Assembly (NCBI GenBank): GCA_023411815.1 | Contig: JAEYOJ010000066.1 | Span: 1-64,000, forward strand | Origin: Pseudomonadota bacterium | Lineage (GTDB): Bacteria > Desulfobacterota > Desulfovibrionia > Desulfovibrionales > Desulfovibrionaceae | DNA length: 64,000 bases | Direction of reading: 5' to 3' | Shown: piece after piece, positions 34,240 through 43,511 of the stretch | How the letters are laid out: each line of letters opens with the position of its first letter | How positions within the stretch are numbered: position 1 is the first letter of the stretch | The notes under the pieces: model-generated | The model's database searches: none | What the model saw: only the letters and a program-made list of their open reading frames with translations | What the model was told of the DNA's origin: nothing | Position numbers and translations under genes: made by a program

Positions 34240-34848
34240 ATGACGAACAAGCTCCCCCGGCCGCTGCGCGACGTGGCCGACCAGATGGCCCGCCTGCCCG
34301 GATTCGGGCCCAAGTCCGCGCTGCGTGCGGCCCTGGCGCTGCTCGGCATGCCTCGCGAGCAGGCAGAGGGGCTGGGTCGGGCCATCCTGACCTTGCGCGA
34401 ACAGTTGTGTTTCTGCTCGCGCTGCAACTCCATCAGCGAGTTCGACCCGTGTCCAGTCTGCGCCGATCCGGGCCGCGATTCCGAGCAGCTCGTGCTCGTG
34501 AGCGACTGGGACAGTCTGCTGGCCCTGGAGGAGGGCGGCTTTTTTCGCGGGCAGTACTTCGTTCTCGGCGGGCTGCTGGCTCCGCTGGACAAGATGAATC
34601 CCGAGCAGCTGGCCTTCGACCGCTTGCGCGATCGGCTTGCCGAGGGCGAGGTACGCGAGCTGATCCTGGCACTGGGCACGACCATGGAAGCCGAAGCCAC
34701 GGCCTCCTACGTGAAGAACATGGTCGAGCGCGACTTCCCCGGCGTGAACGTAACCCGCCTGGCCCAGGGCATCCCCCTCGGCTCCGAGGTGCGCTTCGTG
34801 GACAAGGAAACCCTGCGCCAGTCGCTTTTGCATCGGCAGAAGTTGTAA
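34240..34848 (+). CDS. recR: Recombination mediator RecR
   Basis: A 202-residue RecR, partner of RecFO in loading RecA at gaps. It has the helix-hairpin-helix start RLPGFGPKSALRAAL, the zinc finger CSRCNSISEFDPCPVC near residue 58, and a TOPRIM domain (LVLVSDWDSLLALEEGGFF; LILALGTTMEAEATASYV). The C-terminal segment VTRLAQGIPLGSEVRFVDKETL is typical. It starts 6 bases after ebfC. Confidence 0.95.
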   Translation: MTNKLPRPLRDVADQMARLPGFGPKSALRAALALLGMPREQAEGLGRAILTLREQLCFCSRCNSISEFDPCPVCADPGRDSEQLVLVSDWDSLLALEEGGFFRGQYFVLGGLLAPLDKMNPEQLAFDRLRDRLAEGEVRELILALGTTMEAEATASYVKNMVERDFPGVNVTRLAQGIPLGSEVRFVDKETLRQSLLHRQKL

Positions 34849-34863
34849 GAATTAAGACTAAGA

Positions 34864-34911
34864 GGAAGATGCCTCCGGCGGCCCGGGGAATCATTCCCCC
34901 CGGACCCCCCG
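34864..34911. repeat. GC-rich dispersed repeat, module ATGCCTCCGGCGGCC
   Basis: GAAGATGCCTCCGGCGGCC followed by CGGGGAATCATTCCCCCCGGACCCCC. The same opening occurs at 51964 and, reverse-complemented, just upstream of argH at 52326-52340. A companion half (GGGGTCCAGGGGGCC... to about 35090) follows two hairpins. Confidence 0.65.
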
Positions 34912-34916
34912 CATTT

Positions 34917-34964
34917 GCGTCAGCGGAATTGCCGACGTAGGAACGTCGGCAATTCGGCTGACGC
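34917..34964. repeat. 22-bp inverted repeat with AGGA loop
   Basis: The arms 34917-34938 (GCGTCAGC...CCGACGT) and 34943-34964 (ACGTCGG...GCTGACGC) are complementary at 21 of 22 positions, with a 4-base loop. It lies inside the repeat block between recR and recD2. Confidence 0.8.
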
Positions 34965-34990
34965 GGGAGGGAGTTAAATCGCTCGCATCC

Positions 34991-35019
34991 CGAGGCGGCC
35001 GGTTCCTCCGGCCGCCTCG
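34991..35019. repeat. 12-bp inverted repeat
   Basis: CGAGGCGGCCGG / CCGGCCGCCTCG, a perfect stem with a TTCCT loop, part of the same repeat block. Confidence 0.7.
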
Positions 35020-35115
35020 AAATACGGGGTCCAGGGGGCCACGCTCCCTGGCGGGTGGGGTCTGGGGAGGGCGGAGCCCTTCCCAGTTACGAACGGCGAC
35101 GATAGCAGCAGTGCA

Positions 35116-37368
35116 ATGATCGAACAGCAGATGCCCCTTTCCGGCGACGAGGCCGACTCCGAGGCGCTCCAGGTGGCGCTCAGGGCCGAGGTGCGCCAGG
35201 TGGTCTACTCGAATCCCGAGAACGGCTACTGCGTGCTGCGCGCCTCCTCGGCCAACGAGCCCGGTATGGTCACGGCCGTGGGCATTCTGGGCCAGGTCAC
35301 GCCCGGCGAGATGCTGGAGCTGTGCGGCCGCTGGATCGTGCACCCCAAGTTCGGCCGCCAGTTCGAGGTGACATCCTTCCGCCAGACCTATCCGGCCACT
35401 GAGCACGGCATAGTGCGCTATCTGTCCTCCGGGCTCATCAAAGGCGTGGGGCCGAAGACGGCCGAGGCCCTTGTGGCGGCCTTCGGCACGGCCGTACTGG
35501 ACATCATCGAGAGCGAGCCCGAGCGGCTGCTCGAAGTGGACGGCATCGGCAAGAAGACCCTGGAGCGCATCCGCGAGTCCTGGGGCAGCCAGCGCGACAT
35601 CCGCGCGCTCATGCTCTTCCTGCAGTCCCACGACGTGCCCACGACCTATGCGGCCAGGATATACAAGGCCTTCGGCGCCGAGGCCGTGGAGCGGCTCAAG
35701 GAGAACCCCTACGAGCTGGCCTACCTTGTACGCGGCATCGGCTTCCGCACGGCCGACGTCATGGCCATGAAGCTGGGCCTGCCGCCCGACAGCCAGGTGC
35801 GCCTGGAAGCCGCTATCGTCTACGCCCTGTTCAGCATGTCCGAAAAGGGCCACCTGTTCTTCCCGGAGGACAAGCTCCTGGACCAGGTGGACCGCATGCT
35901 GGAGGGCATGGAGACGGTCAAGCTGCGCCAGGCTCTGGCCGGCCTGCTGGAGCGCAAGCGCGTGGTGGTCGAGGAGATCGGCACGGCCGATGTGCAGCGC
36001 GGCGTGTACTTGCAGCATTTCTACCGCTGGGAGCAGGAGACCGCCTCGCGGCTATACAATCTCGTGAGCCATCCCGCGCCCACGGCCACCCTGGAGAAGG
36101 TCGAGCGCAGCCTCCCGGAACTGGAGGCCGAGGCCGGCATCCAGCTCTCCCACGAGCAGCGGGAGGCCGTGCTGGGCGCGGTGGCCAACAAGGCTTTCAT
36201 CATCACCGGCGGGCCGGGCACGGGCAAGACGACCATCACGCGCATGGTCGTGCGCTCGCTCAAGAAGGCCGGGCTCAAGATCAAGCTTGCCGCTCCCACG
36301 GGACGCGCGGCCAAGCGGCTGTCCGAGGCCTCGGGCGAGTCCGCCTCGACTCTGCATCGTCTGCTGCAGTACACGCCGGAGCAGGGCTTTTCCATCAACG
36401 AGGATTCCAAGCTCAAGGCCGAGGCGGTCATCATCGACGAGGCCAGCATGCTCGACGCGCAATTGTTCGTCAGCGTGCTGCGCGCCCTCCCGCTGACCTG
36501 CCGGCTCATCCTCGTGGGCGACGTGAACCAGCTTCCGAGCGTGGGGCCGGGCAACATACTGTCCGATCTGCTTTCCAGCCAGGTCGTACCGAGCATGTGC
36601 CTCACGCGCATCTACCGCCAGGCCCAGGAAAGCTGGATCGTGACCAACGCCCACCGGGTCAACGACGGCCAGTTTCCCGGCGAGGACAGCAAGGCCGTGC
36701 CGCCCAAGAAGGATTTCTTCTGGGTGCGCCAGGACGAGCCGGCCCGCGTGCAGGCGCTCATCCTGCAGCTCGTGTGCGAGCGCATCCCCGAGATTTACGG
36801 CCTGGACCCCAGGCGGGACATCCAAGTGCTCACGCCCATGCACAAAGGCGAGGTGGGCACGCAGGCGCTCAACACCATGCTCCAGGAGCGGCTCAATCCG
36901 TTGCGGCCTGGCGTGCAGGAGATCGTGCGCGGTCGCACGACTTTCCGGCCCGGTGACCGGGTCCTGCAGTTGCGCAACAATTACGAGAAGGAAATCTACA
37001 ACGGCGACCTGGGCTGGGTGACCTCCGTGGACCCGGAGGCGGGCGAGGCGCTGGTGGATTTCGAGGGCAGGGGAGTGGCTTTCGAGGCCGCCGAGATGGA
37101 CGAGCTGACCCTGGCCTACGCTGTGAGCGTGCACAAGTCCCAGGGCAGCGAGTATCCGGCCGTGGTGGTGCCCATGGTCACGCAGCACTACATCATGCTG
37201 CAGCGCAACCTGCTCTACACCGCCCTGACCCGCGCCCGGAAGCTCGCCGTGCTCATCGGTAGCGACAAGGCCGTGGGCATCGCCCTGCGCGCCAACGACG
37301 CGGAGAAGCGCTTTACGCACCTGAAGGTTAGGCTTCAGGAATTATTCAATCAGACGCAACTTTTTTAG
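35116..37368 (+). CDS. recD2: RecD2-type ATP-dependent DNA helicase
   Basis: A 750-residue 5'-3' helicase of the RecD2 family, without RecB/RecC partners nearby. An N-terminal OB-like and helix-hairpin-helix region (GIVRYLSSGLIKGVGPKTAEAL near 100; LLEVDGIGKKTLERI near 135) precedes the motor core. The core has Walker A GGPGTGKTTITRMV near 365, Walker B IIDEASMLD near 440, GDVNQLPSVGPGNIL near 470, and the C-terminal VSVHKSQGSEYPAVVVP near 675. The ATG at 35116 follows a repeat-rich leader without a strong ribosome-binding site. Confidence 0.92.
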   Translation: MIEQQMPLSGDEADSEALQVALRAEVRQVVYSNPENGYCVLRASSANEPGMVTAVGILGQVTPGEMLELCGRWIVHPKFGRQFEVTSFRQTYPATEHGIVRYLSSGLIKGVGPKTAEALVAAFGTAVLDIIESEPERLLEVDGIGKKTLERIRESWGSQRDIRALMLFLQSHDVPTTYAARIYKAFGAEAVERLKENPYELAYLVRGIGFRTADVMAMKLGLPPDSQVRLEAAIVYALFSMSEKGHLFFPEDKLLDQVDRMLEGMETVKLRQALAGLLERKRVVVEEIGTADVQRGVYLQHFYRWEQETASRLYNLVSHPAPTATLEKVERSLPELEAEAGIQLSHEQREAVLGAVANKAFIITGGPGTGKTTITRMVVRSLKKAGLKIKLAAPTGRAAKRLSEASGESASTLHRLLQYTPEQGFSINEDSKLKAEAVIIDEASMLDAQLFVSVLRALPLTCRLILVGDVNQLPSVGPGNILSDLLSSQVVPSMCLTRIYRQAQESWIVTNAHRVNDGQFPGEDSKAVPPKKDFFWVRQDEPARVQALILQLVCERIPEIYGLDPRRDIQVLTPMHKGEVGTQALNTMLQERLNPLRPGVQEIVRGRTTFRPGDRVLQLRNNYEKEIYNGDLGWVTSVDPEAGEALVDFEGRGVAFEAAEMDELTLAYAVSVHKSQGSEYPAVVVPMVTQHYIMLQRNLLYTALTRARKLAVLIGSDKAVGIALRANDAEKRFTHLKVRLQELFNQTQLF

Positions 37369-37376
37369 GAGTGACA

Positions 37377-38198
37377 GTGCAAGCCATTCCTTCCATCCTG
37401 ACCATCGCCGGCTCGGACTCCGGCGGCGGGGCCGGCATCCAGGCCGACCTCAAAACCATCCACGCCCACGGCTGCTACGGCCTATCGGCCATCACGGCTT
37501 TGACGGCCCAGAATACTCGGGGCGTGACCGGCATCCACGCGCCGCCGGCCGATTTCGTTGCCAAGCAGCTCGAAACAGTGCTGGCGGACATCGACGTGGC
37601 CGCGGCCAAGACCGGCATGCTCTTCTCGGCCGAGATCATCCAGGCCGTGGCCTGGGGCCTGCGCGATGCGGCCTTTCCGCTGGTGGTGGACCCGGTGTGC
37701 GTGGCCCAGTCCGGCGACCAGCTTCTTCAAGATTCGGCCGTCTCGGCCATGAAGACGCACATTTTCCCGCGCGCCACGCTGCTCACGCCGAACATTCCCG
37801 AGGCCGAGCTGTTCTCGGGCCTTAAAATCGAATCGTCCAAAGACGTCTTCGCGGCCATGCGCGCACTGCTCGACCTCGGTCCCAAGGCCGTGCTCATCAA
37901 GGGCGGGCACATGCGAGAAGGGAAGACCGTCACTGACTGGCTGGGCCTGCCGGACAGCAAGGTGGTCAGCCTGCCCATGCCGCGCGTGGGCGGCGAGAGC
38001 CGCCACGGCACGGGCTGCACCCTGTCCGCGTCCATCGCCTCCAACTTGGGCCTGGGCTGGTCCATGGAGGACGCCGTGCGCCGCGCCCAGGAATTCCTCA
38101 ACGCGGCCATCCGCGAGAGTTTCCCGGTGGGCAAGGGGAGCGGGCCGGTGAACCATCTTGTCGCCGGTCCGTGGAACCATCGCGGCCATGCGAGTTGA
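37377..38198 (+). CDS. thiD: Hydroxymethylpyrimidine/phosphomethylpyrimidine kinase
   Basis: A 273-residue ribokinase-fold enzyme that phosphorylates the pyrimidine precursor of thiamine twice. The substrate motif is TIAGSDSGGGAGIQADLKT near residue 10, and the ATP/catalytic motif GTGCTLSASIASNL lies near 205. I chose the second of two GTG codons because AGGAG lies 5 bases before it. The first (37371) is only 2 bases from it. It follows recD2 directly, so the two are co-transcribed. The full-length ThiD lacks a fused ThiE. Confidence 0.92.
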   Translation: MQAIPSILTIAGSDSGGGAGIQADLKTIHAHGCYGLSAITALTAQNTRGVTGIHAPPADFVAKQLETVLADIDVAAAKTGMLFSAEIIQAVAWGLRDAAFPLVVDPVCVAQSGDQLLQDSAVSAMKTHIFPRATLLTPNIPEAELFSGLKIESSKDVFAAMRALLDLGPKAVLIKGGHMREGKTVTDWLGLPDSKVVSLPMPRVGGESRHGTGCTLSASIASNLGLGWSMEDAVRRAQEFLNAAIRESFPVGKGSGPVNHLVAGPWNHRGHAS

Positions 38199-38304
38199 CA
38201 GGCCGCTCTAAAAAGTACACAAAGCCTCGGCTACGCCGGACCTTCGGCCCGACGGTTGACGTCCGGGCCGAAATCGTTTTGCATGAATGATGGTTGCCGG
38301 CCAG

Positions 38305-38388
<84 letters not shown>

Positions 38389-38400
38389 GTGGCTTATGAA

Positions 38401-38430
38401 AGGGCCGGGCGAGATGCCCGGCCCTTTTTG
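38401..38430. terminator. Intrinsic terminator between tRNA-Leu and the chemoreceptor gene
   Basis: AGGGCCGGGC / GCCCGGCCCT, a perfect 10-bp stem with a GAGAT loop followed by five T residues, placed 13 bases after the tRNA. On the other strand it could also end the chemoreceptor transcript. Confidence 0.85.
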
Positions 38431-38441
38431 CGTCCCATGTT

Positions 38442-40616
38442 TCAGACCTTCTCTTCGTCCTGCATCTCGGCGATAAGCCGGCGCAGGTCCGCTGACATCT
38501 GCGACAGGCTGCGCACGGCGACGGACGACTGGCTCATGCCCTCCACCGTTTCCGCGATGACCCGGTTGACTTCCTCCAGGCTGCGGCGGATCTGTTCCGA
38601 TGCCGCGGACTGCTGCTCCGATGCCGTGGCGATGCCCTCGGCCTGACGGGCGTTGTCCTTGGCCAGACCGACGATGCGCCGCAAGGCTTGGCCCGAGTCG
38701 CGGGCCAGGGTCGTGGCTTCCTCCACGGCCTCGGACGCGGCGTCCATGCCGGTGATGTTCTGCTTGGCTGTCTCCTGGATGGCCAGGATGCTGCCCTCCA
38801 CTTCCCTGGTCGCGCCCATGGTCTTTTCGGCCAGCTTGCGCACCTCGTCAGCCACCACGGCGAAGCCCCGGCCCGCCTCGCCGGCACGGGCAGCCTCGAT
38901 GGCCGCGTTGAGCGCCAGCAGGTTGGTCTGGTCGGCGATGTCGTTGATGACGTTCATGATCTTGCCGATGGATTCGGTCTTCTGCCCCAGGCCGCTCATG
39001 CTTCCCTTGAGCTGGAGGGACTGGGCGCGCACGCGGTCGATGGCCGCCACGGCCTGCTCCACGATATGCGCTCCCTGCTCGGCTTCGCCGCTGGCCGCGC
39101 GAGACTGGGATGACGCCTGGTTGGTGCTGCGGGCAACTTCGGCCACCGTGGCGTTCATCTCCTCCATGGCCGTGGCGATTTCGGCCACACGGTCTCGCTG
39201 GGCCTCGGCCCCTCCGCTGACCTGCTCCACCTGTACGGAAAGTTCCTCGGCCGATGAAGCCACGCGCTCGGATATCTGGTCGGCCCTGTCGGCTACCTGA
39301 CGCAGCTTGCCAAGGAGCATGCTCACGCGCTCCTCCTGTTGCCGCGCCTCTCCCAGGGCCGCCTTGGCGTGGGACGCCTGCTCGGCGGCTTCGCGGCTCT
39401 TGGCCTCGGCCTTGGCCATCTCGGCCTTGAGATGCTCCACCATGCGGCTGACCGAAGACTGCAGGTCGCCGATTTCGGCCTGGTCCGCGATCTCGGCTCG
39501 CGCATTCAGATCGCCGTCGGCGACCTTGGCAGCATAATTTTGAAGCTTGGCGAAAGGCGACAGCAGTTCGCGCCGCAGGAACAGGAAGCTGGCCACCACG
39601 ACACCCAGAGCGGCCAGTAGGGCGATGCCAACGGCGGCGCGCGTCAAAGTTGTCACCGGCGCGAAGGCCTCGGCTGCTTCGATTTCGGCCAGCAATGCCC
39701 AGCGCTGACCAAAGACATCCAGCGGCGCATAGGCCGAGAGCACGGAGCGCCCCTTGGAGTCGGCGAGCACCTCGACTTCGCTTGCGCCTGCCAGCGCCCT
39801 GCGGGCCGCGGGGCTGTCCATGTTGCCGCGTGCCGGGTCGGCAAAGGAGGCTTTGACGGAATGGTGCTCGGGGTCCAGGAAAGAGTCGGAGCGCATAAGC
39901 ATGTCGCTGCCCACGAGGTAGCTCTCGCCGGTGGAACCCATGCCGGAGCGCTGGGCCATGAGGGCGTTGATGTCGGCTGTGGAAACCTGCAAGGCCACGA
40001 CGCCTGCCTTGCGCGGGCCGGACATGACCGGCGCAGCGATGAACGCCGCCGGTTCTCCTGCCGAGGGGGCGTAGGGCTCGAAATCTACGAAGGTCAGCGA
40101 GCCTCCCATGGCCTGCCTCCAGGCTTTGGCCAGGCCGCTGTCGCGCAGGGGACCTTGGGCGAGGTCCGCGCCGAGGTCCGATTCCCTCGCTTCGGTGAAG
40201 AGCACCCGTCCCTCGGCGGAGATGAGGAAGACGTCGTAATAGCCCAACATGGCCACATAGCGCTGGAAGAAGGAATGGTGGCGGGCATGCAGCCGCTCGT
40301 ACTCTTCGGAATGGACGTCCATGTTCATGCCCGGGAGGAGGGCGGCCCGGTTGGCGAAGCTCGTGAAGCTGGCGAGTCCGTCGCGAACGTCCTCGCTCTC
40401 GCGCAGTATCTCGACGGTGTCGCGCCAATTTTTCACGTGCTGCCGCAATGCGTGCAACTTGATGTCGCGCACGGCCTCCAGTTGGTTGAAGGCCTGGGCG
40501 GACAGGCTCTTGGATGCGGTGACAATGCCGAAAGCAGCCATGCACAGCAGCGGGGCCAAGCCTATGCTCAAGGCAAAGGCGATCATTCTTGTCCGTAGCG
40601 TAATGGTCTTGAGCAT
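38442..40616 (-). CDS. Methyl-accepting chemotaxis protein
   Basis: A 724-residue transmembrane chemoreceptor. Membrane segments are near residues 12-33 and 322-345, bracketing a large periplasmic Cache-type sensor (QLEAVRDIKLHALRQHVKNW near 50; VALQVSTADINALMAQRSG near 200). HAMP follows at about 345-400. The cytoplasmic coiled coil contains the hallmark tip DQTNLLALNAAIEAARAGE, then RGFAVVADEVRKLAE. GGAG lies 7 bases before the ATG. No CheR-binding pentapeptide is seen at the C-terminus. The ligand is unknown; no other chemotaxis genes are adjacent. Confidence 0.93.
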   Translation of the reverse strand: MLKTITLRTRMIAFALSIGLAPLLCMAAFGIVTASKSLSAQAFNQLEAVRDIKLHALRQHVKNWRDTVEILRESEDVRDGLASFTSFANRAALLPGMNMDVHSEEYERLHARHHSFFQRYVAMLGYYDVFLISAEGRVLFTEARESDLGADLAQGPLRDSGLAKAWRQAMGGSLTFVDFEPYAPSAGEPAAFIAAPVMSGPRKAGVVALQVSTADINALMAQRSGMGSTGESYLVGSDMLMRSDSFLDPEHHSVKASFADPARGNMDSPAARRALAGASEVEVLADSKGRSVLSAYAPLDVFGQRWALLAEIEAAEAFAPVTTLTRAAVGIALLAALGVVVASFLFLRRELLSPFAKLQNYAAKVADGDLNARAEIADQAEIGDLQSSVSRMVEHLKAEMAKAEAKSREAAEQASHAKAALGEARQQEERVSMLLGKLRQVADRADQISERVASSAEELSVQVEQVSGGAEAQRDRVAEIATAMEEMNATVAEVARSTNQASSQSRAASGEAEQGAHIVEQAVAAIDRVRAQSLQLKGSMSGLGQKTESIGKIMNVINDIADQTNLLALNAAIEAARAGEAGRGFAVVADEVRKLAEKTMGATREVEGSILAIQETAKQNITGMDAASEAVEEATTLARDSGQALRRIVGLAKDNARQAEGIATASEQQSAASEQIRRSLEEVNRVIAETVEGMSQSSVAVRSLSQMSADLRRLIAEMQDEEKV

Positions 40617-40933
40617 GCTGATTCTCCGTTGGAGCGTCCGGCATTCTGGCACCGGATTTGTGCTTATTGGAAAACAGGGGCTGACGCTTTTCTGACGAAT
40701 CGCCGGATCGGCCGAGTCACTCTTTATTCGAAGGACGGTGCGCGACACACCTGAGGGGAGGAACGTCACGGATTCGTGCTCGATGCGGTGATGGCATCCA
40801 TCGGGCCGGGTGAACAATGCAGACGTCAGTTTTGCTAAAGAGAGCCGGGTAAAATGTCAATGCGACCTTTGCCACGAAGGCAAGTCTTGCGATCGGACAA
40901 GGATGCCTTTCGTCCGCCGTGTGCGCAACCCGA

Positions 40934-40963
40934 TTGACATATGAGCGGTTTGGCACCTATAAA
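40934..40963 (+). promoter_or_regulatory. Sigma-70 promoter for tig
   Basis: Perfect TTGACA at 40934-40939, an 18-base spacer, TATAAA at 40958-40963. The predicted start near 40971 gives a leader of about 85 bases to the trigger factor gene. Confidence 0.7.
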
Positions 40964-41056
40964 GTGCGTTTGCAAATAATCCCGACCCGATCGTCCAAGT
41001 GCTTGGCATGGGGTTGGAATCAATAGCGGGAATACATCGAGGAGAAGGAGAACCCC

Positions 41057-42376
41057 ATGGAATACAAGGTCGAAGAAATTTCCCCGGTTGAGCGCAAGAT
41101 TCAGGTGTCCGTGCCGGCCGAGGAGGCCACCGCGGCCGTTCTGGCCACCACCGCCCTGTACCGTCGCGATGTCGACATCAAGGGCTTCCGCAAGGGCAAG
41201 GTGCCCACGGACATGGTTGAATCCAAATACCGCAAGCAGATCTACAATGAGGCCACCACCGACCTCATCAATCTGCACATCAACCAGATACTCGACGAAC
41301 TGAAGCTCGTGCCCATGTCCGGTCTCAAAGTCGACGCCGGGCAAATCGTCAAGGGCGAGGATTTCAGCTACTCCATCAGCTTCGAGGTCGCGCCGAAGCT
41401 CGAGTTGCCCGAGTACAAGGGACGCAAGGTCGAGCAGGAATCCGTGGAGGTCAAGGACGACGAGGTGCAGGCCGTGGTGGATCGCATCCGCGACAGCCTG
41501 GCCGAAGTGGTCGAGGTGGAGGAGCCGCGCGAGGCCAAGGCCGACGACGTCGTCACCCTGAGCTTCGCGGCCCTGGCCGGCGGCGAATTCGAAGGCCTCA
41601 AGGCCGACAATTTCCAACTCGAACTGGGCAAGGGCCAGGCCCTTGCTGATTTCGAGCAGCTCGTCATCGGGCTTAAGCCCGGCGAACAGCGCACCGGCAC
41701 GATTTCCTTCCCCGAGGACTTCATCAACGAGAAGCTGGCCGGCAAGTCCACCGAAGTGCGCGTGCACCTGTTCTCCATCAAGGAGAAGCGGTTGCCCGAG
41801 CTGAACGAAGAGCTGGCCAAGAAGGCCGGCAACTTCGAGAGCGTCGACAAGATGCGCGAAGCCATCGTCGATTCCTATACCAAGAGCCGCACGCAGCTGA
41901 ACAAGTCCGTGGCCCAGAACAAGCTGATCGATCAGCTCATGGAAGGCATGGAGATTCCGCTGCCGCCCAGCCTGGTGGAGAAGAACATCGGCTACATGGT
42001 GAGCGAGCGCCGCGAACGCCTGGAGCGCCGTGGTAAGAGCCTGGAGTCCCTGGGCAAGAGCATGGAGGAGCTTCAGGCCGAATTCCGCCCCGAGGCCGAA
42101 AAGATGGCCCGCACGCAGATCTTCCTGCTGTCCGTGGCCAACGCCGAAGGCCTGACCGTGGATCCCCAGGAGGTCGATGCGGTCATCCGCCAGGCCGCGG
42201 CCCAGTCCGGACAGGATTATGAGCAGCTGCGCGAGTACCACGAGCGTACCGGGCTCATCCACGACATCAAGGATCGCATCCTCGCCGACAAGGCTTCGGA
42301 ACTCATCTACGAAACCGCCGAAGTCACCGAGGTCCCGCCCGCCCAGAACCCGGGCGGAGGCGAAGCCTCTGCTTAA
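41057..42376 (+). CDS. tig: Trigger factor
   Basis: A 439-residue ribosome-associated chaperone. The N-terminal ribosome-binding domain has KGFRKGKVPTDMVESKY (family signature GFRxGKxP) near residue 45. The FKBP-like domain lies at about 155-240 (ADDVVTLSFAAL...FEQLVIGLKPGEQRT), and the helical C-terminal arms follow. It heads the tig-clpP-clpX-lon series, an order conserved in many bacteria. GGAGAAGGAG precedes the ATG, and a hairpin terminator follows. Confidence 0.95.
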   Translation: MEYKVEEISPVERKIQVSVPAEEATAAVLATTALYRRDVDIKGFRKGKVPTDMVESKYRKQIYNEATTDLINLHINQILDELKLVPMSGLKVDAGQIVKGEDFSYSISFEVAPKLELPEYKGRKVEQESVEVKDDEVQAVVDRIRDSLAEVVEVEEPREAKADDVVTLSFAALAGGEFEGLKADNFQLELGKGQALADFEQLVIGLKPGEQRTGTISFPEDFINEKLAGKSTEVRVHLFSIKEKRLPELNEELAKKAGNFESVDKMREAIVDSYTKSRTQLNKSVAQNKLIDQLMEGMEIPLPPSLVEKNIGYMVSERRERLERRGKSLESLGKSMEELQAEFRPEAEKMARTQIFLLSVANAEGLTVDPQEVDAVIRQAAAQSGQDYEQLREYHERTGLIHDIKDRILADKASELIYETAEVTEVPPAQNPGGGEASA

Positions 42377-42385
42377 GCGCCGAAC

Positions 42386-42420
42386 GGCCGGTCCGGGGTT
42401 CCGGGCCGGCCTTCTGTTTT
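42386..42420 (+). terminator. Intrinsic terminator after tig
   Basis: GGCCGGTCCGG / CCGGGCCGGCC, an 11-bp stem with one T-G wobble and a GGTT loop, followed by TTCTGTTTTC. Confidence 0.65.
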
Positions 42421-42510
42421 CAAGGCTTCCGGTCAGGGCTGGAAAAAATCATTTCGCTTCTCCGGCCTGGGCGGCTAAACTGTCGCTTCACCAATCGGCC
42501 CGATACTTGC

Positions 42511-42538
42511 TTGACAGTTGCTCATGCGGCCATAGTCT
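42511..42538 (+). promoter_or_regulatory. Sigma-70 promoter for clpP
   Basis: TTGACA, 16 bases, TAGTCT, ending about 145 bases before the clpP start. The -35 is perfect and the -10 is imperfect. Confidence 0.5.
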
Positions 42539-42683
42539 TTCGGCTTGAGATCGCGGTTCGAAATGGCTAATTGTACGGGTACGGCATAATCGTTCAAGAC
42601 TCAGTGAAGACCCAGCCCGGCGAACGGGCGACTGTGCCGGCCGCATACGGCCGGCTTCGGCCGATCGGGAAAGGAGAAATCGA

Positions 42684-43304
42684 ATGCCCTTTGCGCAAGT
42701 TCCCATTGTCATCGAGACCACCGGTCGCACCGAGCGGGCCTACGATATCTACTCTCGCTTGCTCCGGGACCGCATCATCCTGCTCGGCTATCAGATCGAC
42801 GACCATGTGGCAGGGCTCATCTGCGCCCAGCTCCTGTTCTTGGAGTCCGAGGACCCGGACAAGGAGATCTACATGTACATCAACTCGCCGGGCGGCTCGG
42901 TGACCGCTGGCATGGCCATTTACGACACCATGCGCTACATCTCCTGCCCCGTGTCCACTCTGTGCATCGGACAGGCCGCCAGCATGGGCGCGTTTCTGCT
43001 CTCCTCGGGCACCAAGGGCATGCGTTTTTCGCTGCCTAATTCGCGCATCCTCATCCACCAGCCCATGGGCGGGTTCCAGGGGCAGGCCTCGGACATCGAC
43101 ATTCACGCGCGCGAGATTCTGCGCATGCGCGCCGACCTGAATCGCATCCTGGCCGAGAACACCGGCAAGGACCTGGCCCAGATCGAGCGCGATACGGATC
43201 GCGACTACTTCATGAGCGCCCAGGAAGCCCTGGAATACGGCCTTATCGACAAGATCATGGTTTCCCGGGGCAAGACGGATACCGACAAGGGATCCCAGGC
43301 CTGA
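42684..43304 (+). CDS. clpP: ATP-dependent Clp protease proteolytic subunit
   Basis: A 206-residue serine peptidase that forms the double-heptamer chamber. Catalytic Ser100 is in GQAASMGAFLL, and the histidine near residue 125 lies in ILIHQPMGG. The handle region INSPGGSVTAGMAIYDTM is intact, so the full triad is expected. AAAGGAGAAATCG precedes the ATG. Located directly before clpX, its unfoldase partner; ClpXP degrades ssrA-tagged proteins made by the tmRNA in this window. Confidence 0.96.
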   Translation: MPFAQVPIVIETTGRTERAYDIYSRLLRDRIILLGYQIDDHVAGLICAQLLFLESEDPDKEIYMYINSPGGSVTAGMAIYDTMRYISCPVSTLCIGQAASMGAFLLSSGTKGMRFSLPNSRILIHQPMGGFQGQASDIDIHAREILRMRADLNRILAENTGKDLAQIERDTDRDYFMSAQEALEYGLIDKIMVSRGKTDTDKGSQA

Positions 43305-43511
43305 TGTCTGTTGAAGCGTTTCCCGCGGAAGGCCGGATTATGGGAGGCCTAGGTGCGCGGGATGCTCAGGGGCGATCACCGGGCCGAGCCTGGAAATCGA
43401 GAAATTTGCAGTACGAGACGGAATTTCCCATCCGTCAGCTTTAGGATAACGCTACTCGCGTCAGGAGCGGGCAAGCAAAGGACGAGCTTCTTAAGGAAGA
43501 CAGGAAAGAAG

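Noticed and set aside
38199..38304. Possible promoter (TTGACG) before tRNA-Leu
   Set aside because: No acceptable -10 box at suitable spacing could be found.
40945..40975. Possible sigma-54 site (TGGCAC ... TTGCA) upstream of tig
   Set aside because: The spacing between the boxes is far too long, and a good sigma-70 promoter overlaps the same bases.
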